64,000 bases of DNA from Geobacillus jurassicus NBRC 107829 (GCF_001544315.1 NZ_BCQG01000014.1:1-64000); one strand, 5' to 3'; counted from the first letter of the stretch, positions 33,108 to 43,031 are shown. The notes: generated by a model not told the origin, from the letters alone. Made by a program: numbers and translations.

Positions 33108-34944
33108 TTATTCCCGTAAATGATACGGCAACGTGGCGATGACGACATCTTTTTTCATGATCAAGAAAAAGCGCAAAATGATCGCCGTTTGGTTATGCAA
33201 AAACGTATGCCACCACTTTTTCACGATAAATTGAGGCAAGAGCACCGTCACCGGCAAACGGTCTGCTTCTTTTTCCGCTTTCGTGATGTATTCTAACAAT
33301 GGCGACAAAATGGTTCGGTACGGTGAATAGATGACTTTCAACGGGATGTCCGGATAAAACTTCTCCCACTTTTGTCGCAGCTTTTGTTCGTCCTTTTCGT
33401 CGAAAATAATCGACACCGCGGTAATGTCGTCGGAAATGCTGCGGGCGTACTGGACGGATTGGGCGACCACTTTGCTGACGCCGGAAATTGGAATAATGAC
33501 TTTTGGCTTTAGCATTTTTTCGCGCTGTTGCCACTCCCGTTCGTCAAGCCGCAGCTGCTCACCAAGTTTTTTGTAATGTTCATGGATTCGGATGAACATC
33601 CAGACGAACAGCGGAATCGCCACAATGACGACCCACGCTCCTTGCGTAAATTTAGCGACCATCGTGACGAGCGTGACCATCCCGGTGACAGCCGCTCCCA
33701 TTCCAACGGTAAGCAGCACACCGATTTTCGGTCCTTCTTCCCGTTGCCATAATTTTTTAATCAGCCCGCTCTGGCCGATAGTGAAGGAAAGAAAGACGCC
33801 GACCGCGTAAAGCGGGATCAGCGAGTGGGTTTCCGCATGAAAAACAATGATCAACAAAATCGCCAGCACGCTCAATAAAATAATACCATTGGAAAACACA
33901 AGGCGATCCCCGCGAGCCGCTAAACTTCTCGGCAGAAACCCATCCCTTGCCATAATCGACGTCAGCTGCGGAAAGCCAGCGAAACTCGTATTGGCTGCAA
34001 GCACTAAAATAAGCATCGTCGTCAGCTGAAACAAGTAAAACAACAAGCCATTCCCAAACACATGGCGCCCGATTTGCGAAATGACCGTCTGATGCTCAAC
34101 CGGAGCAACGCCAAACCCTGCCGCCAACACGGTGATGCCTAAAAACATCGTGCCAAGCAGCGCCGACATCCATCCCATGGTAATGGCAGCGTTTTTCGAG
34201 CTGTCCGGCCGAAACGCCGGCACGCCGTTGCTAATGGCTTCGACACCGGTCATCGCCGAGCATCCTGACGAAAAGGCGCGCAGCAAAATAAACAAGCTGT
34301 AACCGGAGGCAAACATGTGAGCAGTGGAAGCATGCTCATGCATCGTAAAGCCATGCCATCCTTCGTGCCACAACTGCCACCCGCCGACAGCGATCATCAC
34401 CAGCACGAAACCAATGAACACATACGTCGGGTAGGCGAAGACGGTCGCCGATTCGGTAATCCCCCGCAAATTGAGCACCATCAAAAGCAAGACAAGAGCG
34501 ACAGCCAACTCCACCTTCCACGGCAGCAACGCTGGGAACGCAGACGTCAACGCAGCAACACCGGAGCTGATGCTGACGGCGACGGTCAAAATATAATCGA
34601 TCATGAGCGCCGCACCAGCCACTAAACTGATTTTCGTCCCCAAATGGTCGCGGGCGACAACATACGCCCCGCCTCCGGACGGAAACGCGTAAATAATTTG
34701 CCGATACGATAACGTCACTAACAAGAGCAATACTAAAATCGCCAAGGCAATCGGAAGCGAGTAGAAAAAGACGCTTGTCCCTAATAATGCAAGCACAAGC
34801 AAAATTTCTTCCGTCGCGTAAGCCACCGATGACAGCGCATCGGAAGAAAACACCGCCAACGCCTTCCATTTCGGCAATTTTTCATGTTTTAACCGTTTCG
34901 TCTCCATTGGTTTTCCAATCAACAACCGTTTCAGCGAAGCCATG
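33108..34944 (-). CDS. kimA: high-affinity potassium importer KimA
   Basis: 611 residues, close to B. subtilis KimA (formerly YdaO, about 607). Twelve membrane helices of the APC superfamily start at FSSDALSSVAYATEEILLVL, with the conserved PSGGGAYVVARDHLG. A cytoplasmic C-terminal domain of about 150 residues (PKVIIPISGVSKVVAQSV..) follows. It imports K+ with protons at low external K+. A c-di-AMP riboswitch precedes it. ATG 34944 follows AGGGAGG, the first bases of which abut the CTAG end of a MITE. Confidence 0.92.
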
Positions 34945-34958
34945 CTTCGGTTCCTCCC

Positions 34959-35097
34959 TAGAAAGCTGGTGAAAAACAATCATTGTCCTGTCAATCAATG
35001 TTCCTCGAGTGAAGAGAAGAGCAACATTCATAAGGTTTCTCAATTTGAAAAATGCCATGGTTGCGCCGCATTTCCCGTTAAATCAACGGCCTTCTAG
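34959..35097. mobile_element. MITE 1 of a tandem pair, IS1182-like ends
   Basis: 139 bp from CTAGAAAGCTGGTGAAAAAC to a right end whose complement reads CTAGAAGGCCGTTGA. The ends match those of the IS1182-type element at 11.5 kb. It contains no gene and shares its right CTAG with the next element. Confidence 0.7.
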
Positions 35098-35222
35098 AAG
35101 ATCGGTGAAAAACCACGTTTTCTTCAAAAAGACTGGTTCATGAACGCGCAGAAGAGCCGTTGATCCATTGGCAAAAGCTCCTCGCTGGAGCGTTTTCTCC
35201 TTTCAACCACCGGTCTTCTTAG
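35094..35222. mobile_element. MITE 2 of a tandem pair, IS1182-like ends
   Basis: 129 bp from CTAGAAGATCGGTGAAAAAC to a right end whose complement reads CTAAGAAGACCGGTGG. Inside, on the minus strand, GCTCCAGCGAGGAGC followed by TTTTG forms a terminator-like hairpin. Confidence 0.65.
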
Positions 35223-35251
35223 AATACAAAGTTGACGCACGAACGAAAAAG

Positions 35252-35283
35252 AAAAAAACCGCTGAGGGCGCACTCAACGGCTA
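35252..35283 (-). terminator. riboswitch expression-platform terminator upstream of kimA
   Basis: On the minus strand CCGTTGAG pairs with CTCAGCGG and is followed by TTTTTTTC. It directly follows the c-di-AMP aptamer, as in B. subtilis ydaO, where ligand binding promotes termination. Confidence 0.85.
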
Positions 35284-35450
35284 CAAATGTTCTAAGGCCA
35301 TACTCGTCCCTCCCCAAAGCGCTTGCGAGGTTAGCTGTCGGGTTAGGGCTTGGAGAGATGCCCCTCCTGTTCGGATTCACCCCTAGCAACAAACGTTGCA
35401 GCATTGGGTCCCCCGCTCCATGACGGATTCAGCGCGCAAATCTGAGGTTG
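35284..35450 (-). ncRNA. ydaO-yuaA (c-di-AMP) riboswitch
   Basis: Read on the minus strand the region contains the conserved blocks of this class in order: GGGGGACCCAA, AGGGGTGAATCC, and CCCGACAGCTAACCTCGCAAGCG followed by a GGGGAGGGA segment. The terminator and kimA lie downstream. The class senses c-di-AMP and switches off potassium importers when the nucleotide is high. Confidence 0.9.
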
Positions 35451-35464
35451 TTCCTGCTTTCCAT

Positions 35465-35493
35465 ATATTACTCCTCGATATTTCCTTTGTAAA
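35465..35493 (-). promoter_or_regulatory. sigma-A promoter of the kimA riboswitch transcript
   Basis: TTTACA (35488-35493), a 17-nt spacer and TAATAT (35465-35470), placing the start just before the aptamer. Confidence 0.65.
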
Positions 35494-35497
35494 CGAT

Positions 35498-35535
35498 GAA
35501 AAGGCGAAAAAAATGACGATTTCTCCCGCCTTTTC
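35498..35535 (-). terminator. stem-loop between ktrB-like gene and kimA promoter
   Basis: GAAAAGGCG pairs with CGCCTTTTC over a loop that includes a run of seven T on the minus strand. It could end the KtrB-like transcript just before the kimA promoter. Confidence 0.45.
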
Positions 35536-35603
35536 ACCGTTTTTCGCGATGAACAGCCGATATGCTCATCCTCGTTTCATTTTGCTTTCTTTCGGACATT
35601 GTT

Positions 35604-36941
35604 CTATCCAATCATCATTTTCCCCTTCGGATAGCGGAACGGATCCGGCTGGCGGCGCAGCGTAACGGCATAAGCGATCGTCAGCGGGCCGACGCGGCCG
35701 GCAAACATCGTCAAGACAATGATCACCTTCCCGAGCGGGGACAAATCGGGCGTCAACCCCATTGACAGTCCGACGGTCCCAAACGCCGATGTCGCTTCGA
35801 ATAAAATCATTAAAAAGTCTTTTCCCTTTTCGGTAATCGTCAACACCATCGTCACAAACATGACGACAAACAACCCGCTCATCGTCACTGTCAGCGACTT
35901 GTACACCGTATCGTACACGATCCGTTTCCGAAACAAAATGACATCTTCTTTGCCGCGAATTTGCGACCATACGGCGCCGAGCAAGGTCGTGAACGTCGTC
36001 GTTTTAATCCCGCCCCCCGTCGAGCCCGGGGAAGCGCCGACAAACATCAGGAAAATGATGAGAAACAGCGTCGGCTGCGTCAAATCCGGGATGTTCAGCG
36101 TATTCGAGCCTGCTGTTCTCGGAGTCGCCGCTTGGTAAAACGCGGACAAAAACTTGCCTGAGATCGACAGCGGCCCCATCGTCTTCGGATTGTTCCACTC
36201 AAGCAATAAAATCAACCCCATGCTGACAAGGAGCAGCCATGCCGTTGTGATGGCCACCACTTTCGTATGAAGGGAGAGGCGGCGCGTATGACGGTATTCG
36301 TACACTTCGTTCATGACGATAAAACCGAGCCCGCCCAAAATGATCAAAATCGGCACGACAAGGCTCACGACCGGGTCGTCCACATAGCCGGTCAAGCTGC
36401 GAAACTCGCCCATTAAATCGAAACCAGCATTGTTAAAATTTGAAATCGCGTGGAAAAATCCGAAATAGATCGCTCGGCCAAGCGGCATATCAAAGGCAAA
36501 CCGGATGGCAAGCAGCACCCCGCCAATCCCCTCGATAATGACGGTAAAAATCAAAATGCGTTTCACAAGCCGGACGATGCCTTCGATCGTCAAATTGTTC
36601 AGCGCCTCTTGCAACACAAGCCGTTCTCTCAGTGAAATGCGTTTGCCAAGCAAAAAGGCAAACAACGTCGCGAACGTCATAAACCCGAGCCCGCCGACTT
36701 GAATGAGCGCCAAAATGACGAGCTGGCCGAACAAGGTGAACGTCGTCCCCGTATCGACAACAACAAGCCCAGTCACGCACGTGGCGGACGTCGCCGTAAA
36801 CAAGGCGTCTAAAAATGGAAGTCCTTTTCCATCGACGGTCGCAATCGGAAGCATCAGTAGCAGCGCACCGACGAAAATAATAAGCGCAAAGCCCAATACG
36901 AGAATTTTTGGTGGATCAAAAAATGGACGTTTTGGATTCAT
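35604..36941 (-). CDS. Ktr-type potassium channel subunit (KtrB/KtrD)
   Basis: 445 residues, the KtrB/TrkH fold of four pore loops. Each has its filter: SATCVTGLVVVDTG, SNFNNAGFDLMG, TPRTAGSNTLN, SAFGTVGLSMG. It conducts K+ with Na+ dependence when gated by a cytosolic KtrA/KtrC ring. No regulatory subunit lies beside it, as for B. subtilis ktrD. I see no c-di-AMP riboswitch upstream. ATG 36941 follows GGGAG. Its neighbour kimA serves the same ion. Confidence 0.9.
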   Translation of the reverse strand: MNPKRPFFDPPKILVLGFALIIFVGALLLMLPIATVDGKGLPFLDALFTATSATCVTGLVVVDTGTTFTLFGQLVILALIQVGGLGFMTFATLFAFLLGKRISLRERLVLQEALNNLTIEGIVRLVKRILIFTVIIEGIGGVLLAIRFAFDMPLGRAIYFGFFHAISNFNNAGFDLMGEFRSLTGYVDDPVVSLVVPILIILGGLGFIVMNEVYEYRHTRRLSLHTKVVAITTAWLLLVSMGLILLLEWNNPKTMGPLSISGKFLSAFYQAATPRTAGSNTLNIPDLTQPTLFLIIFLMFVGASPGSTGGGIKTTTFTTLLGAVWSQIRGKEDVILFRKRIVYDTVYKSLTVTMSGLFVVMFVTMVLTITEKGKDFLMILFEATSAFGTVGLSMGLTPDLSPLGKVIIVLTMFAGRVGPLTIAYAVTLRRQPDPFRYPKGKMMIG

Positions 36942-37364
36942 CTGTCTCCCTTTCCCTTCACTCTTGTTCCTTATAGTTGTGAATTGATGTATAGAGAAAA
37001 TATACCAAAAATGAACAGATTCGAGTACTGTCAACAATTTTTATCATAACGCCCGGTTTGTCTAATAAAATGGGTAAAGGGCATGGCCATAAGCAAAAGC
37101 ATATTCCCCCATGTGAAACCTTTTCGCCTGCCGTTCGTCTATATAAGTGGCAGTCCATTCCTGCTTAAAGGCAAGCCAGCGGGGAAGGGGGCGCAGCCAT
37201 AAAAACATTCCATTGACTTTTGGCAAAAGACGTATTATGCTACTTGACATGGAGACGTTCCAATGTAAAATGATGTAAGAGCGCGAAAAGCGTTGCGTTA
37301 GGCAACGGCTGTTTGTTGTTGATATAAACGTCGTTTAAGACAGACATAAGGAGGAGAAGAAGAC
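36942..37364. other. divergent intergenic region ktrB-like / ltaS
   Basis: About 420 nt. It holds the ltaS promoter at its right side and presumably the ktrB-like promoter at its left. Nothing else with coding or repeat character was seen. Confidence 0.5.
37244..37271 (+). promoter_or_regulatory. sigma-A promoter of ltaS
   Basis: TTGACA (37244-37249), a 16-nt spacer and TAAAAT (37266-37271), about 90 nt before the start codon. Confidence 0.7.
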
Positions 37365-39320
37365 ATGAAAGCAATTGGGGAAAAATGGCTGAAGAAATGT
37401 CGTTCTCTCCCTAACCAATACATTGGCTTTTTTATTTTTGCCGTGCTCTTGTTTTGGGCAAAGACTTACGCCGCTTATTTGGTGGAGTTTAATCTTGGCA
37501 TCAGCAACTCCATGCAGGAGTTTTTGTTGTTGATCAATCCGATCAGCTCGACAGTGTTTTTCCTTGGGTTGGCGCTGTTAGCCAAGGAGACGCGTGTTTA
37601 CCGATGGCTCATTATTATTAATTTCATCTTATCGTTCATCTTATACGCCAATATCGTCTATTACCGCTTTTTCAGTGATTTTATTACATTCCCGACGTTG
37701 ACGCAAACGAAAAACTTTGGCGACCTCGGCGGAAGTATTTGGGAATTGATCCATTGGTATGACGCGTTCTATTTCTTGGACACGATCATTTTGGCAGTGA
37801 TCGTTTTCTCGAAGCGATTCTCGCTTCCGCAAGTGCGGGCCGGCCGTTTCAAAAAAGGGGCCATTTTTGCCTCGGCCATTTTAATGTTCAGCGTCAACTT
37901 GGCGCTCGCTGAGGCCGACCGTCCGCAGTTGTTGACAAGAACGTTTGACCGCAACTACATCGTCAAATATTTAGGCGTGTACAACTATTTGATTTACGAC
38001 GCGATCCAAAGCATGAAATCGTCAACGCAGCGGGCGTTCGCGAACAAAAGCGACATCACGACCGTGCTGAACCATGTACAGGCGACCTACGCCAAACCGA
38101 ACCCGAAATATTTCGGCATCGCGAAAGGGAAAAACGTCATTTACATTCATTTAGAGTCGCTGCAAAATTTTGTGATCAACTATAAGTTGAACGGTGAAGA
38201 AGTCACTCCGTTCTTAAACTCGCTCACCCGCGATCCGAACACGTTCTATTTTGATAACTTCTTCCATCAAACAGGACAGGGGAAAACATCGGACGCGGAG
38301 TTTATGCTCGAAAACTCGCTGTTTGGCTTGCCGCAAGGGGCAGTATTCACGACGAAAGGGCAAAACACGTACCATGCGGCTCCAGCCATTCTTCACCAGT
38401 ACGGATATACAAGCGCGGTATTCCACGGCAACTACAAAACGTTCTGGAACCGCGATGAAATTTACAAGTCGTTCGGCTTTGAGCATTTCTTTGACGCCAG
38501 CTACTATGATATGAACGACGAGGACGTCTTGAACTACGGGCTGAAAGACAAACCGTTCTTCCGAGAGTCGATTCCGCTCTTAGAAACATTGAAAGAGCCG
38601 TTCTATGTGAAATTTATTACGCTGTCGAACCACTTCCCGTACCCGATCAGCGAGGAAGATGCGACGATCCCGCCGGCGACGACAGGCGACGGCTCGGTCG
38701 ACCGTTATTTCCAAACGGCACGCTATTTGGACGAAGCGGTCAAAGAGTTCTTTGATTACTTGAAAAAATCCGGTCTGTACGACCGCTCGCTCATCATTTT
38801 GTACGGCGACCATTACGGCATTTCCGAAAACCATGACAAAGCCATGGCGCAAATTTTAGGCAAAGAAATTACGCCGTATGACCATGCGCAATTGCAACGG
38901 GTGCCGCTGTTCATTCACGTGCCGGGCGTCAAAGGCGGCGTCATCCATGAGTTCGGCGGCCAAATCGACTTGCTGCCGACAGTCTTGCACTTGCTTGGCA
39001 TCGATACGAAAAACTTCGTCCAATTCGGAACTGACCTGCTCTCACCGGATCACCAGGAAATCGTTCCGTTCCGCAACGGCGACTTTGTCACGCCGAAGGT
39101 CACGGCCGTCAACGGCAAGTACTATGACACGAACACGGGCGAACCGCTTGAAGAAACGCCAGAAATCAAACGCCTTGAACAAATCGTTCGCACGAAACTC
39201 GACTTATCCGATAAAGTCGTCTACGGCGACTTGCTTCGATTCTACACCCCGAAGGGCTTTAAGCCGATCGACCCGTCGAAATATGATTATAATAACCGCG
39301 AAGAGGGAAGCGATCAATGA
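37365..39320 (+). CDS. ltaS: lipoteichoic acid synthase
   Basis: 651 residues, normal LtaS length. Five N-terminal membrane helices (to about 200) carry a large extracellular sulfatase-like domain. The catalytic threonine lies in HQTGQGKTSDAEFMLEN and metal ligands in YIHLESLQNF and ILYGDHYGISENHDKAM. It polymerises glycerol phosphate from phosphatidylglycerol onto a glycolipid anchor. RBS AAGGAGGAGAAG and a clear promoter upstream. One of possibly several paralogues in the genome. Confidence 0.95.
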   Translation: MKAIGEKWLKKCRSLPNQYIGFFIFAVLLFWAKTYAAYLVEFNLGISNSMQEFLLLINPISSTVFFLGLALLAKETRVYRWLIIINFILSFILYANIVYYRFFSDFITFPTLTQTKNFGDLGGSIWELIHWYDAFYFLDTIILAVIVFSKRFSLPQVRAGRFKKGAIFASAILMFSVNLALAEADRPQLLTRTFDRNYIVKYLGVYNYLIYDAIQSMKSSTQRAFANKSDITTVLNHVQATYAKPNPKYFGIAKGKNVIYIHLESLQNFVINYKLNGEEVTPFLNSLTRDPNTFYFDNFFHQTGQGKTSDAEFMLENSLFGLPQGAVFTTKGQNTYHAAPAILHQYGYTSAVFHGNYKTFWNRDEIYKSFGFEHFFDASYYDMNDEDVLNYGLKDKPFFRESIPLLETLKEPFYVKFITLSNHFPYPISEEDATIPPATTGDGSVDRYFQTARYLDEAVKEFFDYLKKSGLYDRSLIILYGDHYGISENHDKAMAQILGKEITPYDHAQLQRVPLFIHVPGVKGGVIHEFGGQIDLLPTVLHLLGIDTKNFVQFGTDLLSPDHQEIVPFRNGDFVTPKVTAVNGKYYDTNTGEPLEETPEIKRLEQIVRTKLDLSDKVVYGDLLRFYTPKGFKPIDPSKYDYNNREEGSDQ

Positions 39321-39337
39321 TCGCCTCCCTCTTTTTT
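39299..39337 (+). terminator. terminator after ltaS
   Basis: GAGGGAAGCGATCA pairs with TGATCGCCTCCCTC and is followed by TTTTTTCTC. Confidence 0.85.
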
Positions 39338-39338
39338 C

Positions 39339-40667
39339 TCAGCTCTGCAATAGCCGTTCGATGGCCCGCTGCGCATTGACATAGCCCGCTCCGTATACGT
39401 TTGGATCGCGCCCTTTCCACAAATCAGCGCCATCCTTTAGCGCCTTCTTAATTTCATCAGGAGTGGCAGTGGATTTGGCTTGTAGCATTAACGCAACAAT
39501 ACCGGCGCAAATCGGCGTTGCCATCGATGTGCCGGACATCGTCATATAATAATCGCCGACCCGGCTTTGTTTATTCATTTTATCCAGCAAGGAACGCGGA
39601 GCGCGGAGGGAAATGATGTTGACGCCGGGAACAACGAGATCCGGTTTCACCACCCCATATTCGGTCGGCCCTCGGCTCGAAAAAGAGGCCACATCGTCGT
39701 CGGCGCGCGTTGCCGACGTATCGCGGTCATCGAGGGCGCCGACGGTAATGATGCGATCGCTGATGCCCGGACTGGCAATCGTCCCGTAATTCGGCCCTTC
39801 ATTCCCTGCCGCCGCGCAGACGACGATGCCGCTTGCCCACGCCCGCTCAGCGACTTGCACGAGCGGATCGTCATTTTCCGCTGGGAACGGTTGCGGCTCC
39901 CCTCCAAGCGATAAGGAAATAATATGGATTCGCTTGGTCGGGTTTTTCTTATTGTAATCAATGCACCACTCAATGCCGCGCATGATCGTCTCCAGCGTCC
40001 CGCTTCCTGAACGGTCGAGCACCTTGACACCGATGAGGTTTGCCTCATACGCCGGTCCGGCGTATAGCCCGTCCGACATGCGCCCATTTCCAGCTGCATC
40101 ACCGGCGCAGTGCGTTCCGTGCCCGTTGTCATCATACGGTGTCGAGCGGCCATTCACAAAATCGGCAAACGCCACAATCCGTCCCTCTAAATCCGGGTGC
40201 GGGTAAATGCCCGTGTCAACGATCGCAATCGTCACCCCTTTGCCGCTCAGCTCCGTCCCGTTGATCGTGACGTGCTTTGCATTCGCTGACGGCACCGCGT
40301 TGTTTAATAACGCCTTCACCGTGCGGTTGAGATACACTTTTTTCACTTTTGGATGTTCAAGCAGCCGCTCAAGCGCCGCCGGCGTCACCTGCGCACTGCA
40401 CAACGGGACGTGACGAAAATGATGGCGCACTTTCATGCGGAAATGGTTTCGTTCTGTTTTGGCGAGCGCTTCGATGCCCTCATCATCTTCTACCTCAATC
40501 AGGACGGAAACGGTCCGCCATTTCCTCAGCCATCGCTCCACCCAACGATGAAAAATGCACGGTATGCGCGTCATCGGTTGATACATGCCAACAAGCGCAT
40601 GGCGGAGCGGACGGTCAAGCCGCCCTGCATGGCGGCGGGCCAGCTGCACGATCGAATAGCCAAACAT
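39339..40667 (-). CDS. aprX: subtilisin-like serine protease AprX
   Basis: 442 residues, the same length as B. subtilis AprX, with no signal peptide, in keeping with an intracellular protease. The triad is intact: D in TIAIVDTGIYPHPDL, H in NGHGTHCAGDAAG, S in MSGTSMATPICAG; the oxyanion Asn is in AAAGNEGPNYG. About 140 N-terminal residues form an inhibitor_I9-like propeptide. It converges on ltaS. Confidence 0.92.
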   Translation of the reverse strand: MFGYSIVQLARRHAGRLDRPLRHALVGMYQPMTRIPCIFHRWVERWLRKWRTVSVLIEVEDDEGIEALAKTERNHFRMKVRHHFRHVPLCSAQVTPAALERLLEHPKVKKVYLNRTVKALLNNAVPSANAKHVTINGTELSGKGVTIAIVDTGIYPHPDLEGRIVAFADFVNGRSTPYDDNGHGTHCAGDAAGNGRMSDGLYAGPAYEANLIGVKVLDRSGSGTLETIMRGIEWCIDYNKKNPTKRIHIISLSLGGEPQPFPAENDDPLVQVAERAWASGIVVCAAAGNEGPNYGTIASPGISDRIITVGALDDRDTSATRADDDVASFSSRGPTEYGVVKPDLVVPGVNIISLRAPRSLLDKMNKQSRVGDYYMTMSGTSMATPICAGIVALMLQAKSTATPDEIKKALKDGADLWKGRDPNVYGAGYVNAQRAIERLLQS

Positions 40668-40755
40668 AGCTCTTCCTCCTCCCTTCGTTTGTCGCTATAC
40701 TCATATGCCGCACGGACAAAGAAGGAGGCGGCGTTTCCACTAGGACGAACGGACA

Positions 40756-40796
40756 AAAAAAGCCTGCCCCGCCGAAACGGAGCAAGCTTTTCTCTC
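40756..40796 (-). terminator. terminator after the amidase gene
   Basis: On the minus strand AGCTTGCTCCG pairs with CGGCGGGGCAGGCT, with TTTTTTTG following. Confidence 0.8.
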
Positions 40797-41466
40797 ATTC
40801 CTCCACCTGTTCAAGCACAATTCGCTCTGCCTTTCCTAAATGGCGCAGCACGTTTTTCCGTTCGGCAAAAGCGCCGACTTGCGTCCCATCGACAATGACG
40901 CGCGTCAATGCTGTTTTTCGCTTTTTCTGCAGACCAAGCGCTCGCTCAAGTCCGTTCACATGCCCTCGGGCGACCATTCGCAAAAAACGGGTATCATTCA
41001 GTCTTCTCGCATCTTCTTCCCGGTCAATAAACCCGTTCTCGGTGAGCACGGCTGGCATCGTCGTTTCCCTCAGCACATGAAAATTCGCTTTCTTTTTCCC
41101 GCGATCGCGAAATCCCGTTGCATTGACGACTTCTTCATGAATGGCATTGCGAATGCGGGCTGTTGGAGAATCATCATCGAGCCGGTTATAAATGTAATCT
41201 TCATATCCGGTGCCGCCGCCCGCATTCACGTGAATGGCCACATACAAGTCCGCCCCCCAGCGGTTGGCCCGGTCCGTCCGCTCATCAAGCGACACTGTTT
41301 CATCGTTTGTCCGACTCAACTGCACGGAAACTCCTTCATACTCGTTTTGCAGCAGGCGGCTCATCTCTAAAGCGATAAACAACGTAATGTCTTTTTCCAA
41401 CAATCCGTTGCCGACCGCGCCAGTGTCATTCCCGCCGTGCCCTGGGTCAAGGAAAATTTTAGTCAT
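40795..41466 (-). CDS. N-acetylmuramoyl-L-alanine amidase (Amidase_3)
   Basis: 223 residues. The zinc-amidase domain fills the first 180 residues: FLDPGHGGNDTGAVGNGLLEKDI (His and Glu), YVAIHVNAGGG (His) and AVLTENGFIDREEDARRL (catalytic Glu). The last 45 residues form a small basic domain. There is no signal peptide, so it may act as a mother-cell or phage-type lysin, or be exported another way. It cuts the MurNAc-L-Ala bond of peptidoglycan. Confidence 0.88.
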   Translation of the reverse strand: MTKIFLDPGHGGNDTGAVGNGLLEKDITLFIALEMSRLLQNEYEGVSVQLSRTNDETVSLDERTDRANRWGADLYVAIHVNAGGGTGYEDYIYNRLDDDSPTARIRNAIHEEVVNATGFRDRGKKKANFHVLRETTMPAVLTENGFIDREEDARRLNDTRFLRMVARGHVNGLERALGLQKKRKTALTRVIVDGTQVGAFAERKNVLRHLGKAERIVLEQVEE

Positions 41467-41695
41467 CCATCTTCTCCTTTCCGTCGTTTAGGAATGTGAC
41501 ACTATTAGCATAAGCATGTCACTCCAAAATGCTATAGATACTTCCCCATCACCAACAAAAAAACGCAACCGTTCTCTTCGATTGCGCTCCATAAGACCGA
41601 CCGCTTCCCGCAGTCATATCCCCTTGTGGTCACCATCAGGATGCTCCTCCAAAACAACATCTTGGAAACACGGGGCCAGCAACTGCTGGGAATCA

Positions 41696-42214
41696 TTATA
41701 CAAATTGTCCGCTCTGTTGATTTCGGCTGAACTTGTAAACAGCAAGAAGGAAAAAGGCAAGCGCAAAGGCGAGAAGAATCAACAGATGCAAATACAAACT
41801 GCCAAAAGAGCGCCCCTCCTGCAGCTTCACCAATAGATCGAGCGCCCACCGCTGCGGCATAAAGTACGCCGCTCTTTGCAAAAACGCCGGCATCAGCTCG
41901 ACGGGCCAAAAACAGCCGGCCAACATACATGTCGGCACCGTAATCAATGGCTGCAGCGCTCCCGCGGAAGCGGAGCTGTTCGCAAACATGACCGTAATCA
42001 AAGCCAAACCGATCGCTGATAAAGAGAAAAAGCGCAATATCGACATCATGCTGTTGACAATGTCGACTGCCTCTTTCCCGTCGCTTACGGTCGCTACTAC
42101 GTCAAACTCGTCGTACGTGCTTAAGATAATCCGCATTCCTTCGCGGACAAAGGGATTGTCATCGGCGATGAGTACTTTGATTCGTGGCGGATTAGGCGAA
42201 GAAACATGTTTCAT
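41696..42214 (-). pseudogene. chimeric remnant: response-regulator start fused to ABC-2 permease end
   Basis: One open frame of 172 codons joins two unrelated pieces. Residues 1-53 are a NarL-type receiver start (RIKVLIADDNPFVREGMRIIL..TVSDGKEAVDIV). From about residue 54 it is the C-terminal half of an ABC-2 permease (SAIGLALITVMFAN..AGCFWPVELMP..QRWALDLL). A deletion between a regulator gene and a downstream transporter gene explains this. The fusion is in frame and has a start, but neither half is complete. Confidence 0.8.
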
Positions 42215-42458
42215 CTTTCCATGATCCCACCTTTGCTTTCGCCAAACGGCACCGGTCAACTCCCATACCGTCTGCCTTGATGTATGAAGTTGATAATAAA
42301 TAATCTTTATTGCTGCACCTTCATTGTAAATGAACATCGTCATGGTTTTCCATTGTCACAGGAAACCAAATTTCTGGTCAAACTTCCCCGCTGACGATAG
42401 AGAAGATTTTTATGGTAGAATGGAAAACAGAAATCAATAACCAAAAGGAGGAATAACC

Positions 42459-42923
42459 ATGTCCCACGCAGAGAAATGGGTGCAATATTTCCTTTCGCAT
42501 CGCCTTGTCACGATGGAACTGATCAACAAAATCGATGAAGCGCATTATGATTACAAGCCGACGCCGACGTCGATGACAGCGAAACAGCTGGCGACGCATA
42601 TGCTGTTCAGCTTTTACAACTTCGCCAACACCGCGAAACACGGCGACCCGGCGCTGTTCCGGCAAAAAATCGAGGATCCAGAGACGAATTTGGCCAAGCT
42701 GGCGGAAACGTATACGGAAAAAACGAAACAGCTGCTCGAATCGATGAGCGATGACGATTTCGATCGGACGCTCGATTTAACCGCCATCTTTGGCACGCAA
42801 ATGTCCGCGGCGCAGTTCCTGCAATTGGCGATGGACCACGAAATCCATCATAAAGGCCAGCTGTTCGTCTACGTCCGCGGCATGGGGCATACAGACTTGC
42901 CGCTGTTTGTGAAACGCGGTTAA
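42459..42923 (+). CDS. DinB-like metal-binding four-helix protein
   Basis: 154 residues, DinB/YfiT fold. The histidine in KQLATHMLFS and the pair in MDHEIHHKGQLFVYVRGMG match the three-histidine metal site. Members include damage-inducible proteins and bacillithiol S-transferases; the function is not readable. RBS AAAAGGAGGAATAACC before ATG. Stand-alone gene. Confidence 0.82.
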   Translation: MSHAEKWVQYFLSHRLVTMELINKIDEAHYDYKPTPTSMTAKQLATHMLFSFYNFANTAKHGDPALFRQKIEDPETNLAKLAETYTEKTKQLLESMSDDDFDRTLDLTAIFGTQMSAAQFLQLAMDHEIHHKGQLFVYVRGMGHTDLPLFVKRG

Positions 42924-43031
42924 TCTTCCCCATTTTTTGTTTCGTCTAAATGGGAGGCTTCTCTGTGAAGATAACAAAAAAAGCCGGCTAGGAGACCCCT
43001 AGCTGGCTTTCCGCTTTTGAGCCGGAGCAGT

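Noticed and set aside
36942-37240. Second c-di-AMP riboswitch before the KtrB-like gene
   Set aside because: The hallmark GGGTGAATCC and CCGACAGCTAACC blocks are absent.
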